Assembly (NCBI GenBank): GCA_963715675.1
Contig: OY970265.1
Location: 4,340,001-4,404,000, forward strand
Origin: DASVWZ01 sp963715675
GTDB taxonomy: Bacteria; Acidobacteriota; Terriglobia; Terriglobales; Acidobacteriaceae
Length of the DNA: 64,000 nucleotides
Direction of reading: 5' to 3'
Position 1 is the stretch's first letter; each line of letters starts with the position of its first letter. Made by a program: the position numbers and the translations under genes. Shown one piece after another: positions 1-8,225 of the stretch. The notes under the pieces are model-generated. The model was given only the letters and a program-made list of their open reading frames with translations. It made no database searches and was not told the DNA's origin.

Positions 1-1351
1 GCTCCTCGAACGCGGCGGCGGCTTCGGCGAACAGGATCAGGTTAAGCGATCCGTAGGGCCAGTCGGGAATGGAGACCTCTACTGGGACCGTGCCGAGCTG
101 CTCGAGAACCTGCAAGGCGTGGCGGTCGACCTTGGTGGCGGGCTTTTCCTCCATCCAGGCGGGAAAGTAGCCCACGCGCAAGCCTGCGACGGGAGTGGCG
201 GCATCAAAGTCGAGGTAGCTGGGGACGCTGGCCACGTCGCCGCAGTCAGGGCCGGAGATGGCTTGGAGCACGAGCAGGGCATCCTCCACGGTGCGGGTCA
301 TGGGGCCGAGCTTGTCGAGCGACCAGCACAGGGTCATGGCACCGGTGCGCGGCACGCGGCCGTACGTGGGACGAAGTCCGGTGATGCCGCAGCGCATGGA
401 CGGGCTGACGATGCTGCCTCCGGTTTCGCTGCCGATGGCAAAGCCCACCAGGCCCGCGGCGGTGGCGGCGCCGGGCCCGGCGCTTGATCCGGAGGATCCT
501 TCTTCGAGCAGCCAGGGATTCATGGTCTGGCCTCCGAACCAGATGTCGTTGAGGGCGAGCGCTCCGAGGCTGAGCTTGGCAACCAGTACGGCACCGGCGT
601 CGTGCAAGCGGCGGACGACTGCCGCATCCTGAGTGGGGACACGGTTGCGGAAGGGCTCGGCTCCGTAAGTAGTGGGAATGTCGGCGGTGTCGACGAGATC
701 TTTGACTCCCCAGGGAATGCCATGCAGCGGGCCACGGTAGTGGCCGTCGGCGATCTTCGCGTCCGCCTGCGCAGCCTGCGCGAGCGCCGAGTCGCGGGTG
801 ATGGTGATGGCACAACGCAATTGTGGATTGAAGCGCTCCAGGCGCTGCAGATAAATACGCGTGAGGCGTTCGGAGGTGAGCTGGCGCGTCTCGATCCAGC
901 GGGAAAGCCGGGTGACCGGAGCAAATGCGATGTCTTCGTCATGCGTGGGCAGCGGGCCGGGATCGATGTTGCTGCGGATGAAGCGGTCGCGCTGTGCGGC
1001 CGGCTTCTCGCCGGGAAGGACGGGATTCCATTGCAGTGCTGGAGCCAGTGTCGATTCGAACGCAACTTTGCGTGGACCGACACGGCGCTCATACAGCGGC
1101 GCCATCGACTTGCGCCAGTTGCCAGCGGCCATGGCGCGATCGGGTGCGGTCAAGGTGACCTGCACCAACTTTTCCGCTTCGGCGAAAGTCGAAACGGTGA
1201 CCTCGGGGCCGACGTCAGGTCCGGTGCCAAAGGCGGAGGGCGATCCGGGCGGCAGGTCGGTGGAGACCTGGGCGTGAGTGAGATACGCGGCCATTCCGCC
1301 GAGAAGGCTGAGCGACGTGGCGGCCAGAAATTGCCTGCGGGAGCTCGACAT
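1..1351 (-). CDS. Amidase signature family hydrolase, Tat-exported (3' end cut by window edge)
   Basis: The minus strand reads open from ATG at 1351 to the left edge, about 450 residues without a stop. The N-terminus SSSRRQFLAATSLSLLGG is a twin-arginine signal, so export in folded form is likely. About residues 185-290 carry the amidase signature: GVKDLVDT holds the catalytic lysine and GSSGSSAGPG the cis-Ser/Ser nucleophile region. Such enzymes hydrolyse amide bonds, but substrate cannot be read from sequence. A 150-residue N-terminal stretch before the core resembles other exported acidobacterial amidases. The C-terminal part lies outside the window. Nothing upstream suggests an operon; the neighbour at 1413 is divergent. 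Confidence 0.9.
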   Translation of the reverse strand, partial: MSSSRRQFLAATSLSLLGGMAAYLTHAQVSTDLPPGSPSAFGTGPDVGPEVTVSTFAEAEKLVQVTLTAPDRAMAAGNWRKSMAPLYERRVGPRKVAFESTLAPALQWNPVLPGEKPAAQRDRFIRSNIDPGPLPTHDEDIAFAPVTRLSRWIETRQLTSERLTRIYLQRLERFNPQLRCAITITRDSALAQAAQADAKIADGHYRGPLHGIPWGVKDLVDTADIPTTYGAEPFRNRVPTQDAAVVRRLHDAGAVLVAKLSLGALALNDIWFGGQTMNPWLLEEGSSGSSAGPGAATAAGLVGFAIGSETGGSIVSPSMRCGITGLRPTYGRVPRTGAMTLCWSLDKLGPMTRTVEDALLVLQAISGPDCGDVASVPSYLDFDAATPVAGLRVGYFPAWMEEKPATKVDRHALQVLEQLGTVPVEVSIPDWPYGSLNLILFAEAAAAFEE

Positions 1352-1412
1352 GATTCCTCCGAATGGGCAATTGTAGCCGGGGAGGTAGGACTCGCGCTGC
1401 TAGGATGTTCGG

Positions 1413-1595
1413 GTGTGGTGGATTCTGATTACGGCAATTGATCTGGGGATTGGTCTGGTCGTGCTGAAGGCGATGGCGCTGTCCGTGCCTCTCGCAAAGC
1501 AGAAGCGGCTGAGGATGGCGGAAAAGGTGATTTGGGTGCTGCTTGTGCTATCGGGAGTGCTGTTGGCGGCGAGGATGCTTGATTGGCCGCGGTGA
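1413..1595 (+). CDS. Small two-helix membrane protein (hypothetical)
   Basis: A 60-residue reading frame with two hydrophobic segments (about residues 2-24 and 38-55) separated by a basic loop, KQKRLRMAEK, which is the pattern of a small inner-membrane hairpin. It starts 61 bp from the divergent amidase start and could share a promoter region with it. I do not recognise a family. The alternative is that the hydrophobicity is accidental; support is composition and position only. Confidence 0.4.
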   Translation: MWWILITAIDLGIGLVVLKAMALSVPLAKQKRLRMAEKVIWVLLVLSGVLLAARMLDWPR

Positions 1596-1696
1596 GCCGG
1601 CTCTTTGAAAACCACTGTGGACCTTCGCTCCGCCTGGACCCTTCGGCCAGGCTCAGGGCAGACTCGCGAGGGGTGCCCGGCTCCACACCGACGTCA

Positions 1697-3979
1697 TTAT
1701 GCTTCCGGCATCTGCGATCCGTGCTGGAAGTGGTATTGCAGAATTTTCGCGGCCAGTGCGGGGTGCAGGGTGGAGTTTTCGGGGTCTACGGTGCGGACGA
1801 CTTCGCCACGGCAGAGGACTTCGGCGGCGGAGAGGCCTGCGATTTCAGCGGGCAACACCAAACTAATTTCCAGTTGCACGTTCGGCGCAATGGTTTCTTC
1901 CGCCCGGAACAGAAGGCCGGAGCGGCTGATATTTTCGGTGGTGCCGGCGAGCCAGCCGTCCTGCCCAAGCCGTCGATACTTCAACGGCAGTTGCAGTTTG
2001 AAGCGCTGCGCGCGGGATGCAGAAATCCCGCTTCGCATGTAGCCGGATTGGGTTGACGCGGACTTAGCGGACACGACGGCCTCCGGGGGAATCGCCGTGT
2101 CGAGCACATCTCGAACTTTGGTTCGGAGTGTCGGCAGGCTGAAAGGTTTTTGCAGCAGGATGATACCGGAATCCAACAGACCGTTATGGCCAACGGCGTT
2201 TTCCGTGTAGCCCGACATGTACAGTACCTTGGTCTCGCGCCGGCTTCTGCAGAGCTGGTCGGCCAGTTCGCGTCCGGTCATTCCCGGCATGATGACATCG
2301 GTCAACAGCAGATGGATGGGGCCTTGGTGGGCGGCGGAGACCCGGAGAGCAGCTTCTCCATCCTCAGCCTCGAGAACGTTGTAGCCTTGCAGCTGAAGGT
2401 ATTCGCGAGCCAGTCGAAGCACGGTGGCCTCGTCCTCCACCACCAGAATGGTCTCGTGGCCGCGCGCAGTTTTCTGGGGTGAAAATGCAGTTTCCGGCGA
2501 GGCGGTCTGGGCCGCTTCGTCCACGCGGGGTAAATACACCTCAAAAGTGGTTCCCTTGCCGGGTTCGCTATGGACCCAAATGTAGCCGCCACTCTGCTTG
2601 ACGATGCCATACACAGTTGACAGGCCCAGGCCGGTGCCTTTGGGACCTTTGGTGGTGAAGAAAGGTTCGAAGATATGGTTCTGGAGTTCGGCATCCATAC
2701 CGGCGCCGGTGTCGCTGATGGCCAACACCACGTAATTGCCAGGCTCGGCAGGAGCGTGCAGGCGGGGATAGGTGTCGTCGAGGGAGACGTTGGCGGTTTC
2801 AATCGTCAGCTTGCCACCGTTGGGCATAGCGTCGCGCGCATTGACTGCGAGATTCATGATCACTTGCTCGATCTGGCCAGGGTCAGCTTTGACCATCCCG
2901 AGATGAGGGGCTGGCATCATGACCAGTTCGATGTCCTCGCCGATGAGCCGGTCCAGCATTTTCGAGTTCTCGGTGACCACGGTGTTCAGATCGAACACTT
3001 TCGGCATGAGCATTTGCTGGCGGCTGAAGGCCAGAAGCTGGCGAGTGAGGGAGGTGGCGCGGGTGGCGGCATTGGCGATTTCCTGAGCCGGGCCTCGCAC
3101 CGCTGGATCGGGGCCGATTCGCTCCAGTAGAAACTCGCTGTATCCGGAAATCACCATCAGGAGATTGTTGAAGTCATGGGCGATGCCACCTGCCAAACGC
3201 CCGATCGCTTCCATCTTTTGCGCCTGGCGGAGCTGGAGTTCCAGGGCTCGCCGCTCGGTCACGTCTTCGGCGAAGAACTCGAAGAACGTTGTGTTATGTG
3301 GATCGCGAATGGTGCGTCCGGACAGTCTGGCGGTTACCGAGCTGCCGTCTTTGCGGATCCAGTCGGCAAACAGGTTGTTAAAATGTTGCTGGTTGCGGAG
3401 GCTGTCAGCTGCCGTGAACCACTGCTGCGAGTCGGTGTACAGACTTGCCAGATTGCGGCCGGTCAACTCGGACTGCGAAGAGTAACCGAGGAGGCTGACC
3501 ATGGCGGGATTCATGCTGAGGAGAATCCCTGCCGAATCGCAGCGGCAGATTCCGTAGGGAGCATTGGTGACCAGCGAACGGAAATTAATTTCCGAGCGCA
3601 GCAAGGCTTCCTGAGCGGCCCGCAGAGCGGCATTAAAGGAACAGATCAGCAGCGCCACAAACACAAACAGAATGAGATGTATGATGGCTTTGCGGTATTC
3701 TGCTTCGGTGCGGCCGGCAGCCAGGGAGAAATATGCGCTGACGGTCAGCGCGAAGGAAGTCGCGACCAGACCGGGTTTCCAGCCGCCGTACCAGGCACTG
3801 ACCATGATGGCAACGGCGAATACCACCAGTCGGCTTTCGACCAAGTCGGAAAGCAGCAGTGCCGGAATCAGGGCGAGAATCACGCTGAGCACGGCAACGC
3901 CGTACCGGAGGATGGGGGCCCTGGCCGGGGGAATGTAGCGGGTGCGGAATGCGCTGAGACGGGGGAGTTTCACTCGCAT
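1697..3979 (-). CDS. Membrane hybrid sensor histidine kinase with PAS, receiver and PilZ domains
   Basis: A 760-residue protein. Residues 20-120 hold about four hydrophobic helices of the DUF4118/KdpD-like type; 130-245 form a PAS domain ending in FFAEDVTERR; the HisKA box AGGIAHDFNNLL puts the phospho-accepting His near 268. The HATPase domain (about 370-490) shows NLAVNARDAM and GTGLGLSTVYG. A receiver domain follows (about 510-630) with LLLTDVIMPGM supplying the phospho-acceptor Asp. The C-terminal 100 residues resemble PilZ (RAQRFKLQLPLKYRR, ENISRSGLLF), which often binds c-di-GMP. It therefore looks like a phosphorelay sensor with a possible second-messenger input or output. No partner regulator is adjacent. 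It is divergent from nadD. Confidence 0.93.
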   Translation of the reverse strand: MRVKLPRLSAFRTRYIPPARAPILRYGVAVLSVILALIPALLLSDLVESRLVVFAVAIMVSAWYGGWKPGLVATSFALTVSAYFSLAAGRTEAEYRKAIIHLILFVFVALLICSFNAALRAAQEALLRSEINFRSLVTNAPYGICRCDSAGILLSMNPAMVSLLGYSSQSELTGRNLASLYTDSQQWFTAADSLRNQQHFNNLFADWIRKDGSSVTARLSGRTIRDPHNTTFFEFFAEDVTERRALELQLRQAQKMEAIGRLAGGIAHDFNNLLMVISGYSEFLLERIGPDPAVRGPAQEIANAATRATSLTRQLLAFSRQQMLMPKVFDLNTVVTENSKMLDRLIGEDIELVMMPAPHLGMVKADPGQIEQVIMNLAVNARDAMPNGGKLTIETANVSLDDTYPRLHAPAEPGNYVVLAISDTGAGMDAELQNHIFEPFFTTKGPKGTGLGLSTVYGIVKQSGGYIWVHSEPGKGTTFEVYLPRVDEAAQTASPETAFSPQKTARGHETILVVEDEATVLRLAREYLQLQGYNVLEAEDGEAALRVSAAHQGPIHLLLTDVIMPGMTGRELADQLCRSRRETKVLYMSGYTENAVGHNGLLDSGIILLQKPFSLPTLRTKVRDVLDTAIPPEAVVSAKSASTQSGYMRSGISASRAQRFKLQLPLKYRRLGQDGWLAGTTENISRSGLLFRAEETIAPNVQLEISLVLPAEIAGLSAAEVLCRGEVVRTVDPENSTLHPALAAKILQYHFQHGSQMPEA

Positions 3980-4210
3980 ACAGGTCCAAAGTTAATGGCA
4001 AAGCAGGAACACCGCGAGTTACCGGGGTTCATGCCGGTTGAACTCGATGGGCGCTGGCCATAAGGACAAGCGCAGTACGACGAAGGCGTAGTCTGAATTT
4101 ACACCAAAATTCGCTGAGGATGTCATGCACTGTGGGGAATTTCGCAGCACGGAACCAAAGTATGCAATCAGAGAACGTGGAATCCGCGGGCGTAACCGGG
4201 TGAAAGCCGC

Positions 4211-4921
4211 ATGAACATCGGGCTGTTCGGCGGAACCTTCGATCCCATCCACGAGGGCCATCTTGCCCTGGCGCGGGCTGCGCAGGAACGTCTGCAACTC
4301 GGACGCATCTATTTTGTTCCCGCAGCGGTGCCACCCCACAAACAGCTTCACCCGCTCTCGCCTTACTTCCATCGCTATGCCATGGTAGCGCTGGCAACCA
4401 TTACGGAAAAAGCCTTTGTGCCCTCGCTGATCGAGGCACCCGAGGCTTGTTTGTCCGACAGCATCGCGAGGCGATCGAAAAAGGCCCCCGCAGTTGCGAA
4501 CTACAGCATCGATACGCTGCGCAAGCTGAAGGGCTCGCTCAAGAAGAGTGATCATCTTTTTCTGCTGGTTGGAATCGACGCCTTCCAGGACATTGCCAAC
4601 TGGCGCCAGTCGGAAGAGTTGTTTGCGGAATGCGAGTTCATTGTGGCGAGCCGGCCCGGATACTCGCTGGCCGATGTCGCCGATGCGCTGCCGGAAAGCC
4701 TACGCCCTAAAGCGTCCGTGACCAAGCCCTTCCGCAAGCAACCAGCGAACGGTCAACTCGTGCTGCCGGGAGTGAAAGTCCATCTGCTGGAAAACGTGCA
4801 CAAGAACATTTCCGCGACAGCGATCCGGGAAGCGGCTGCGGCGAAACGTCCGCTGACCCGATTTGTGACGGCGGGGGTTGGCGAGTACATCAAGAAAATG
4901 GGACTGTATGGCGGTGGTTAG
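4211..4921 (+). CDS. nadD: Nicotinate-nucleotide adenylyltransferase
   Basis: A 236-residue protein with the nucleotidyltransferase start MNIGLFGGTFDPIHEGHL (H/TxxH-type motif), FVPAAVPPHK and the closing ISATAIREAA motif. NadD joins ATP and nicotinate mononucleotide to form deamido-NAD in the cytoplasm. Bacterial NadD is usually 190-220 residues, so this one is slightly long. It is followed by rsfS, as in many bacteria where nadD and rsfS are neighbours. The quinolinate synthase gene nadA sits at the far right edge. Confidence 0.95.
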   Translation: MNIGLFGGTFDPIHEGHLALARAAQERLQLGRIYFVPAAVPPHKQLHPLSPYFHRYAMVALATITEKAFVPSLIEAPEACLSDSIARRSKKAPAVANYSIDTLRKLKGSLKKSDHLFLLVGIDAFQDIANWRQSEELFAECEFIVASRPGYSLADVADALPESLRPKASVTKPFRKQPANGQLVLPGVKVHLLENVHKNISATAIREAAAAKRPLTRFVTAGVGEYIKKMGLYGGG

Positions 4922-4964
4922 TCGTGGATCGAGAGCGGTTGGCTCTTAAGGCTCACGCGTCGGT

Positions 4965-4970
4965 TACAAT
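4965..4970 (+). promoter_or_regulatory. Putative -10 box upstream of rsfS
   Basis: The hexamer TACAAT lies in the nadD-rsfS gap, 60 bp before the rsfS start. A matching -35 at good spacing is not clear, so this is a weak call. It would allow rsfS to be transcribed apart from nadD. Confidence 0.3.
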
Positions 4971-5029
4971 GAAGAGAGAACGATCCACAACAATCGACGC
5001 ACGACTATTCGCCAACCACCGATGACTGC

Positions 5030-5443
5030 ATGAAAAAAAATGCCGTGAAGCAACAAGTCTGTGAAGCCATTGCCGCTTGCCAGGAAAAGAAGGCGGAAGA
5101 AATCACCATCCTCGAAATGGAGAAAAGTTCGGGCGCTTTCACCGATTACTTCGTGGTGTGCAGCGGGACCAATCCCCGGCAGATTCAGGCCATTGCCGAC
5201 CAAGTGGAAGAGCGGCTGGAAAAAGCCGGCCTGCGCCCCCACAACATCGAAGGCCTCAAGCAGGCCGAATGGGTGCTGCTGGATTACTTCGATTTCGTCG
5301 TCCACATTTTTTCGGATAAAGCGCGACGGTATTACGATCTTGAGCGTTTGTGGAAGTCCGCCAAACGGCTGGAGATTTCCGAGTTGAGCGCACCCGCGCC
5401 CAAGAAACGCGTAGCCCGCAGCACGGCCAAGAAGCGGGCGTGA
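5030..5443 (+). CDS. rsfS: Ribosome silencing factor RsfS
   Basis: A 137-residue protein of the RsfS/Iojap family. Diagnostic stretches are DYFVVCSGTNPRQIQAIAD, EGLKQAEWVLLDYFDFVVHIF and RRYYDLERLW. RsfS binds ribosomal protein uL14 on the large subunit and blocks joining of the small subunit when nutrients are short. A basic tail after residue 118 (PKKRVARSTAKKRA) extends the usual domain and could contact rRNA. It lies 108 bp downstream of nadD, a common arrangement. Confidence 0.95.
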   Translation: MKKNAVKQQVCEAIAACQEKKAEEITILEMEKSSGAFTDYFVVCSGTNPRQIQAIADQVEERLEKAGLRPHNIEGLKQAEWVLLDYFDFVVHIFSDKARRYYDLERLWKSAKRLEISELSAPAPKKRVARSTAKKRA

Positions 5444-5476
5444 TGGTGGCCAGATGACGGTCTAAGCAGGCTTGGC

Positions 5477-6319
5477 ATGGCTTCGATTCCAGAATCCAAT
5501 CCGCAGTGGGGTTCTTCGTATCGCCTGATTGCCTCCGAAAAGTGGAAAGCCAAATCGGCTGCGATGGGCCGCGACGCTACCGAGGCGCTGGTGAAATACG
5601 CACGACCGACGCCCGGAATGAAGGTGTTGGATCTGGCCAGCGGTACCGGAGAGCCTGCCATTTCCCTGGCTAAGCGCGTTGGACCGACCGGGCATGTCAC
5701 GGCTCTTGATCAAAGCCCGGAGCTGCTTGCCATCGCCTCTGAGCGCGCCCGCGGTCGCGGGCTGACCAACTTCGCTACGCAGCAGGCGGACGCCCATCAT
5801 CATCCATTTCCCGATGAGAGTTTCGATCTTGTTACCTGCCGTTTCGGAGTGATGTTTTTTCAGGATTGCGTTCAGGCAATGCGCGAGGTTCGCCGCGTTC
5901 TCAAACCTGGTGCACGCACCTGTTTTCTGGCGTGGGGTCCGTTCGATCAGCCTTACTGGTCGAGCACGATGGGAGTGGTTCTCAAACACGTGGGCGGGCC
6001 AGCGCTGGCTCCGGGTGGACCTGATCCGTTTCGGTTTGCAGAGCCGGGTAGTCTCTCCGGCGTGTTGCGCCAAGCCGGTTTCAGCGATGTGGCAGAAGAA
6101 ACCCGAACTGTGCCGTGGACCTGGCCGGGAAGCGTCGAAGAAGTTTGGGAGTATGTCCGGTCTGTCTCAGCGCCATTTCTGCCAATGTTGCAGCGAGTTC
6201 CTGCGGAGAAGTGGAACGAGATCAATCGCGATGCGTATGCGGCGATTCAGAAGCATGAAGATGGCGGAAGCATCAAGTTCGGGGCGGTTGTGGTGTTTGC
6301 GGCTGCGGTGAAGAGCTAA
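5477..6319 (+). CDS. Class I SAM-dependent methyltransferase (UbiE-like)
   Basis: A 280-residue protein with a Rossmann methyltransferase core. Motif I is VLDLASGTGEPAISLAKRVG (about residues 52-71), an acidic residue ends the second strand in VTALDQSPELL, and motif IV/post-I is FDLVTCRFGVMFFQD. It transfers methyl from S-adenosylmethionine. The closest named families are UbiE/COQ5-like and small-molecule methyltransferases, but the acceptor is unknown. It starts 33 bp after rsfS on the same strand, so co-transcription is possible without implying shared function. Confidence 0.85.
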   Translation: MASIPESNPQWGSSYRLIASEKWKAKSAAMGRDATEALVKYARPTPGMKVLDLASGTGEPAISLAKRVGPTGHVTALDQSPELLAIASERARGRGLTNFATQQADAHHHPFPDESFDLVTCRFGVMFFQDCVQAMREVRRVLKPGARTCFLAWGPFDQPYWSSTMGVVLKHVGGPALAPGGPDPFRFAEPGSLSGVLRQAGFSDVAEETRTVPWTWPGSVEEVWEYVRSVSAPFLPMLQRVPAEKWNEINRDAYAAIQKHEDGGSIKFGAVVVFAAAVKS

Positions 6320-6328
6320 CGCCTTGGG

Positions 6329-6530
6329 CTATTTTGGAGGAGTGGTCTCAAACACCACGCCACGGCCGATTTTGTCGTAGCAGCCGGGATCCCCTCCGTC
6401 GACTGTCGTCCCATAGAGGTTACCTGCTGCATCGAGAATCAGAGCTTCAAAGGCTGGTGCGCACCCGTCGCTCCCTCCGGTGAATTGATGCAACACCGTC
6501 TCGTTCCAGATACCGCCGGACTCGGGCGAA
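6329..6530 (-). pseudogene. Degraded C-terminal remnant of a GloVer-type tandem-repeat exported protein
   Basis: The minus strand reads about 67 codons to a TAG at 6331-6329 without a start. The translation contains LILDAAGNLYGTTVDGG and GRGVVFETTPPK, which match the tandem repeat of exported proteins known as choice-of-anchor GloVer-repeat proteins, common in Acidobacteriota. Such proteins normally hold many repeats over several hundred residues. Here only one and a half repeats survive, and the 5' side is replaced by the interspersed repeat at 6541. I read it as a relic. Confidence 0.55.
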
Positions 6531-6540
6531 GGGAGGGCGC

Positions 6541-6610
6541 GTCCCTCAGGGGCTAAAGCCCGTGTATTTGCGGGGTCTTGCGGCGCGGCTGAAGCCGCGC
6601 CCTTTCAAAG
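6541..6610. repeat. Interspersed double-hairpin repeat, family A
   Basis: Two palindromes lie in tandem: one built on GGGGCTAAAGCCC and one on GGCGCGGCTGAAGCCGCGCC, with about 20 bp between. A second copy with the same order and spacing is at 59971-60045, and a partial copy at 16667-16700. No T-run follows, so it is not a simple intrinsic terminator. Confidence 0.7.
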
Positions 6611-6670
6611 CGTTCAGCGCATTCTTGACTCACACACCAGACAGACTCTGATTGAGCTCAATTTTGTTCC

Positions 6671-6703
6671 CGCACGGGCGAGGACGCCCGCGCCTACATC
6701 GAT
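6671..6703. repeat. Interspersed palindromic repeat, family B
   Basis: Core GGGCGAGGACGCCCGCGCC followed by TACATCG. The GGGCG...CGCCC arms form a short hairpin. Copies occur at 14452-14484, 26053-26084 and, more diverged, 63544-63570, always in gaps between genes. This copy ends 8 bp from the stop codon of the hydrolase gene. Confidence 0.65.
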
Positions 6704-6710
6704 TGGCGTT

Positions 6711-7550
6711 CTAAGGGGCTTGCCTGGCGATCATCTTTCCCCGCTCACCGCTTTCCACATAGGCCCAGGGAATTTTCGGATCGTGGGTGAAGATGGTCAG
6801 CCACTTTTCCGGAATCGCCTGCGCGTAGTATTGCTTGCGACTGGCCAGAGTCTGCAGCGGGAACAGATCGAAGGCCATCACCCAATTGAGGTCGATGTGG
6901 GCGCTGGTGGGAATCAAGTCTGAAATGTAGCACGCCGTGCGGCCACCGCTGCGGATGATGACGGCTTGCATGTTCGCGGTATGTCCGGGAAAAACTTTCA
7001 CCGAGATCCCCGGCAGGATCTCGTGATCTCCGCGGAGCAGTTGCATCTGGCCGCTCGCAACCAGCGGATCGTAATTATTGGTCATGTAGCTAATGCCGTC
7101 GCGCTCGCTGGGATGTTGCGCGTATTCCCACTCGCCTTGCTGGACGTAGTATTTCGCTCGCGGAAATGTCGGGACCGACTTGCCATCGAGCATGACCGTG
7201 TTCCAGCCACAGTGATCGAAGTGCAGATGTGTGTTGATGACGATGTCGATGTCGTCCGGTGCGACGCCGGCCGCGGAGAGATTGTCGAGCAATTTGGCGG
7301 GCTGGCCGTAGATCTGGGCGAGGCGCTCGGGCAGCTTGTTGCCGATGCCGGTTTCGATGAGGACAGTCTGTTTGCCGGTGCGAACCACGATTGAATTCAG
7401 GCCGGTGGGCACGTAGTTGGCTTCGTCCGCCTGAACTTTCTTGGTCCACATGACCTTGGGAATAACGCCGAAGAACGCGCCACCATCGAGACGGTAGAGG
7501 CCGTCAGAGACAGCCAGGAGTTCGAAATCGCCGAGGGTGTGGAAGTGCAT
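6711..7550 (-). CDS. Metallo-beta-lactamase-fold hydrolase
   Basis: A 279-residue protein with the zinc motif INTHLHFDHCGWN (HxHxDH-type, about residues 106-118) and a later metal ligand in VFPGHTANMQ (about 192). The N-terminal strand VVRTGKQTVLIETGIGNKL is typical of the fold. Family members hydrolyse thioesters, lactones, phosphoesters or beta-lactams. The layout resembles the N-acyl-homoserine-lactonase/quinoprotein-hydrolase group, but substrate is not determined. There is no signal peptide, so it should be cytoplasmic. It stands alone on the minus strand. Confidence 0.88.
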   Translation of the reverse strand: MHFHTLGDFELLAVSDGLYRLDGGAFFGVIPKVMWTKKVQADEANYVPTGLNSIVVRTGKQTVLIETGIGNKLPERLAQIYGQPAKLLDNLSAAGVAPDDIDIVINTHLHFDHCGWNTVMLDGKSVPTFPRAKYYVQQGEWEYAQHPSERDGISYMTNNYDPLVASGQMQLLRGDHEILPGISVKVFPGHTANMQAVIIRSGGRTACYISDLIPTSAHIDLNWVMAFDLFPLQTLASRKQYYAQAIPEKWLTIFTHDPKIPWAYVESGERGKMIARQAP

Positions 7551-7649
7551 GGGTCCATCTTAATTGGTAACAGCTGGTAGTCAGTAGCTGGGCGAAACTG
7601 CAAGGCGTCGCCCTGCCGGACAGCCGGGGGCAGATGTCCCAGGTAAGTG

Positions 7650-7946
7650 TCAGTTTACATACTTGGAACCGCAGCGCGGAGTGCGCTGACTTGACTGGAA
7701 CTGTTCTTCCTCGGCGGTGGTCAATGTGAGCATGGTATTCAGTAGAGCAGCGGCGCAGGATAGACAGCAGCGACCGCACAGTTGTTCCAGAGGACGGGCC
7801 TCGTTGCTGAAGCGGAATTCGAATTCGATCAGATTCTCGGTGCAGAGCGGGCAAGTTGGCCGATTGGGCTCGTTCGTTGCTACCGCCGAGAAATGCATTG
7901 TATCGCCCATGCTGTGCAGGCATCCGATTACCGTGTGCCTGTTCAT
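7650..7946 (-). CDS. Small cysteine-rich protein (hypothetical)
   Basis: About 98 residues from ATG at 7946; an earlier in-frame ATG at 8015 would add 23 residues. The middle has CPLC, then about 25 residues later CGRC followed by CLSC, a spacing that could bind one zinc. EFEFRFSNEARPLEQLCGRC reads like real protein, but I do not recognise a family. No Shine-Dalgarno motif settles the start. It is divergent from the dehydrogenase-like gene downstream. Confidence 0.4.
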   Translation of the reverse strand: MNRHTVIGCLHSMGDTMHFSAVATNEPNRPTCPLCTENLIEFEFRFSNEARPLEQLCGRCCLSCAAALLNTMLTLTTAEEEQFQSSQRTPRCGSKYVN

Positions 7947-8225
7947 GACCGCTAATAGGCACTCATCGGCAACTGGCCGTCCCTGATGAGAGCCTTCGGT
8001 AACGGGCGCGGACAACGTGCGGAGGTCGGAGCGAGGGCTTTTAGATGCCGAAGCGGGCTACCGCGCCGCTCCAAAGGCACACCCAGGCATGTCCTGAGGT
8101 ACAAGACCCTCCCGTGCGTTGCGAAGCGCAGTGCGCCAGCGTACACAATAGTTAGGTGGTGCCCAGCCGAGCCGGCGCCGTTTTCCCCCAAACCGGGCTT
8201 CAGGGTGCGTTCGGAGGCTTTTGCC

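Noticed and set aside
3176..4063. Long open frame on the plus strand opposite the histidine kinase
   Set aside because: It mirrors a strongly supported gene and has the unstructured composition of a frame shadow in G+C-rich DNA. The same holds for long opposite-strand frames in hypF, atpD and the GT-C gene.
6541..6610. Intrinsic terminators formed by the family A hairpins
   Set aside because: Strong stems but no T-run; identical copies occur in places where no gene ends.
7986..8225. Possible 80-residue N-terminal extension of the dehydrogenase-like protein
   Set aside because: Homology begins exactly at the ATG at 8226 with the Rossmann motif; the earlier codons show no conserved features and resemble leader DNA.
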